From a virus: 39,418 bases of DNA. The notes under the pieces are model-generated. The model was not told the DNA's origin. It worked only from the letters and a program-made list of their open reading frames with translations, and ran no database searches. The stretch is from the IMG/VR virus record IMGVR_UViG_3300027763_000111, positions 1 to 39,418 of that record; one strand, written 5' to 3'. The translations under genes were made by a program, and so were the position numbers. Shown here one piece after another: positions 37,399 through 39,418 of this stretch. Position 1 is the first letter of the stretch; every line of letters starts with the position of its first letter.

Positions 37399-39418
37399 CA
37401 AAAATAAGTGTATATAAGATTGACGAAAAGGTATTAGGAAATGATAAGTGGATTGGATCTGATGCTCAGAATCAGTATGCTACAAAGAACTTTACACCTA
37501 CTAAGTTATCTGAATATTTTAATGAGAATCAAGTTATAGATATTGGAACTCCAATACGTTATAGATATGATATTCTTGAGATTGGTGATACCAGACTCCC
37601 TGGTACAATAACGTTTAATCCACAAGTTGGTACTCCGTATAGTTTCTCAAATATATCTACATTCTTATTAAGTAAATATACTTTAAAAGGTAATGATGTT
37701 ACTGAGTATCTTAATTTCTTAGTAGGAACAAAGGTATTAATAAGTAAGTCAAGTGATGTAAATAAATTCGGATATTTTTCTGTAGTGAGTATAGAAGAGT
37801 ATGTTCCAGAACCTAATTTCTTTGAGGTAACTCTTGAGTATATAACTGGTAATGGATCAATAGAGGAAGATAGAGATTATTTAATATCATTAGTAGATGT
37901 TCCTACTGGAGGAGGACCTACTCCAACACTAGACGAAGTTACAACTGCTGGTAATACTACAGGAAATAGCATAATTTTAACTAATCCTTATAATCCAGAT
38001 TATACTCTAACTAATACATTAACTTCATTAAATTCTTACTACGAATATATTTCTCCTACTGAGGTAAATTATACAGCTGATTATGCTGGATATGGTATAC
38101 TTTTGAATCAAACATTTGATAGTCAGATTAACAGTATTTCTATTTATGACAGTAATCTTAGTTTGAATTGGAATAATGGAACTTTATATTCATCCGCTAC
38201 TTCACAGGCTGCAAATGGTTTATCTCAGGTAATATCTTCTTATGGAATCCCTGGTAATTTTAGTTATGCTAGTCTTTATGCAAGTTCTAACTTTGCATCT
38301 TTATCGCTATATAAAGCAGCTGGAAAAGGAGGTTCAATTTCTGTATCTAATCTTGATAATATAGTTAATTTAGAGTTTCCTAATAAGTCAGCTGGAACAT
38401 ATACGATAGCAACTACAGCAGATATTCCATCAATAACTCCTACCGCTTTAACAAAAACTGACGATACGAATGTAACATTGACATTAGGAGGAACGCCTGC
38501 TACTTCATTGTTACAAGCGGTGTCCCTAACATTAGGTTGGACAGGAACATTAGCAGATAGTAGAATAGCAAGTGCGTCTACTTGGAATGCTAAACAGAAC
38601 GCAATAACTACAGGCACAACTGCACAATATTTTAGGGGAGATTTGTCATTAGCCACATTTCCTACAATACCAACCGTAGGAACTTGGGGCGCATTAAACT
38701 ATCCAACTTGGACCACTGGCACACCATTTGTAAAAATGACTGCTGTTGGTACATTTGCTCTTGATACAAATACGTATCTAACAGGTATAACATCATTAGA
38801 TGTAACTACAGCATTGGGATATACTCCTGTAACAAACGCAAGGACATTAACAATTAATGGAGTTGGTTATGATTTAACTGCAGATAGAAGTTGGACTATA
38901 TCTACATTTACTTCTCCTCTTACAACTAAAGGAGATTTATTTACATATAATTCAACTAACGCAAGGCTGCCTGTAGGGTTAGATACGCAAATACTTATAG
39001 CAGATAGTTCAACTGCAACAGGATTAAAATGGGGTACTAACACTGCTGCTACACCAACAGGTTATTACTTAGCAATATCAGATAGTACAACACAAGATAA
39101 TCCTACAGCAAACATACCAAGAGCTGTAAAGTTTAATACTACAGATTTATCTAATGGATTTTCATTACAAACAGAAACTGCTGTATTTACAGGAACTATA
39201 AATAATGGTGGTGTTGGTGCAGGAACTATATTAAATGTTACAGGTATTACATCAGGAACATTAAAGGTTGGAATGGTATTAACAGGAGGTAGCATAACTG
39301 CTGGTACATTTATATCTGCATTTACAAGTGGCACAGGAGGAATAGGCACTTATGTAGTTTCAGTCTCTCAACTTAAAACATCTGCTACATATACAGGAAC
39401 AATGACTTCTCAAATTGT
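37395..39418 (+). CDS. Tail-fibre or receptor-binding protein, truncated by the window
   Basis: The ATG at 37395 overlaps the spanin stop as ATGA, and the frame stays open to the last base (674 codons), so the end is outside the window. After an N-terminal part of about 170 residues and a PTGGGPTPT linker, the protein is rich in Thr, Ser, Gly and Ala. It includes [20 protein letters not shown] (from about residue 475), [12 protein letters not shown] and [11 protein letters not shown] (from residue 510), stock motifs of long tail fibres in Bacteroidetes phages. It probably forms a trimeric fibre that recognises the host surface. Confidence 0.85.
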   Translation, partial: MTKISVYKIDEKVLGNDKWIGSDAQNQYATKNFTPTKLSEYFNENQVIDIGTPIRYRYDILEIGDTRLPGTITFNPQVGTPYSFSNISTFLLSKYTLKGNDVTEYLNFLVGTKVLISKSSDVNKFGYFSVVSIEEYVPEPNFFEVTLEYITGNGSIEEDRDYLISLVDVPTGGGPTPTLDEVTTAGNTTGNSIILTNPYNPDYTLTNTLTSLNSYYEYISPTEVNYTADYAGYGILLNQTFDSQINSISIYDSNLSLNWNNGTLYSSATSQAANGLSQVISSYGIPGNFSYASLYASSNFASLSLYKAAGKGGSISVSNLDNIVNLEFPNKSAGTYTIATTADIPSITPTALTKTDDTNVTLTLGGTPATSLLQAVSLTLGWTGTLADSRIASASTWNAKQNAITTGTTAQYFRGDLSLATFPTIPTVGTWGALNYPTWTTGTPFVKMTAVGTFALDTNTYLTGITSLDVTTALGYTPVTNARTLTINGVGYDLTADRSWTISTFTSPLTTKGDLFTYNSTNARLPVGLDTQILIADSSTATGLKWGTNTAATPTGYYLAISDSTTQDNPTANIPRAVKFNTTDLSNGFSLQTETAVFTGTINNGGVGAGTILNVTGITSGTLKVGMVLTGGSITAGTFISAFTSGTGGIGTYVVSVSQLKTSATYTGTMTSQI

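Noticed and set aside
38276-39349. Two frames (126 and 94 residues) opposite the tail-fibre gene
   Set aside because: They arise from the repetitive Thr/Ala/Gly codons of the fibre, with no promoter or start signal.
1-39418. CRISPR array, integrase, attachment site or insertion sequence
   Set aside because: No regularly spaced identical repeats, recombinase signature or transposase with terminal repeats was seen. Mobile genes are limited to the two homing endonucleases.

Overview
This window is part of a tailed bacteriophage genome that most likely infects a member of the Bacteroidetes. The DNA is AT-rich. Promoters match the Bacteroidetes form (TTTG, about 20 bases, then TAnnTTTG) at several places, and genes are short, closely packed and usually joined by ATGA or TAATG overlaps with little Shine-Dalgarno signal. 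I see no integrase or lysogeny module. Host genus and phage family cannot be read from this sequence alone.

Layout. (1) Bases 1-10643, + strand: the end of a virion-type gene and one 3188-residue polyvalent protein (acetyltransferase-like segment, HEVFH zincin motif, helical C-terminus), closed by a terminator shared with the convergent early genes. (2) Bases 10679-29456, - strand: a long early/middle block. It holds a calcineurin-type phosphoesterase, a GIY-YIG and an HNH homing endonuclease, a DnaA-domain-IV-like protein, a VRR-NUC nuclease, a superfamily 2 helicase, a primase-polymerase/helicase, a P-loop ATPase, an SSB-like protein, two tRNA-like genes, an exonuclease plus Sak3-like annealing protein, and many small unknown genes. 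Several were found only by reading short frames, including four very small membrane proteins. (3) Bases 29457-30410: a gene-free control region with tandem duplicated promoters and repeated ACCTGGTAGT motifs. (4) Bases 30411-39418, + strand: a zinc-finger protein, a structured non-coding stretch, small virion-type genes, a groEL-groES pair, a divergent winged-helix regulator, more small genes, a four-gene lysis cassette (holin, coiled-coil membrane protein, GH24 lysozyme, single-gene spanin) and a tail-fibre gene running off the right edge.

The most striking element is a complete type III hammerhead ribozyme at 29208-29265 on the - strand. It lies in the 5' leader of the early operon, 12 bases before the first membrane-protein start codon and downstream of the duplicated promoters. 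All conserved core bases and three helices are visible. Other notable points are a GIY-YIG insertion that appears to have split a zinc-ribbon gene and left N-terminal remnants, two tRNA-like genes with abnormal anticodon arms, a 16-bp palindrome made of two -7 boxes facing each other between the winged-helix gene and a virion operon, and a lysozyme with cysteine at the usual catalytic aspartate position.

How the genes work together: early transcription probably starts at 29.4-29.5 kb and runs leftward through small host-interaction genes, recombination, SSB, primase/helicase and nuclease genes. Late genes run rightward from about 30.3 kb through chaperonin, lysis and tail genes. Because the 1-10643 genes are on the same strand, a circular or permuted genome would join them to the right-hand late block through sequence outside the window.
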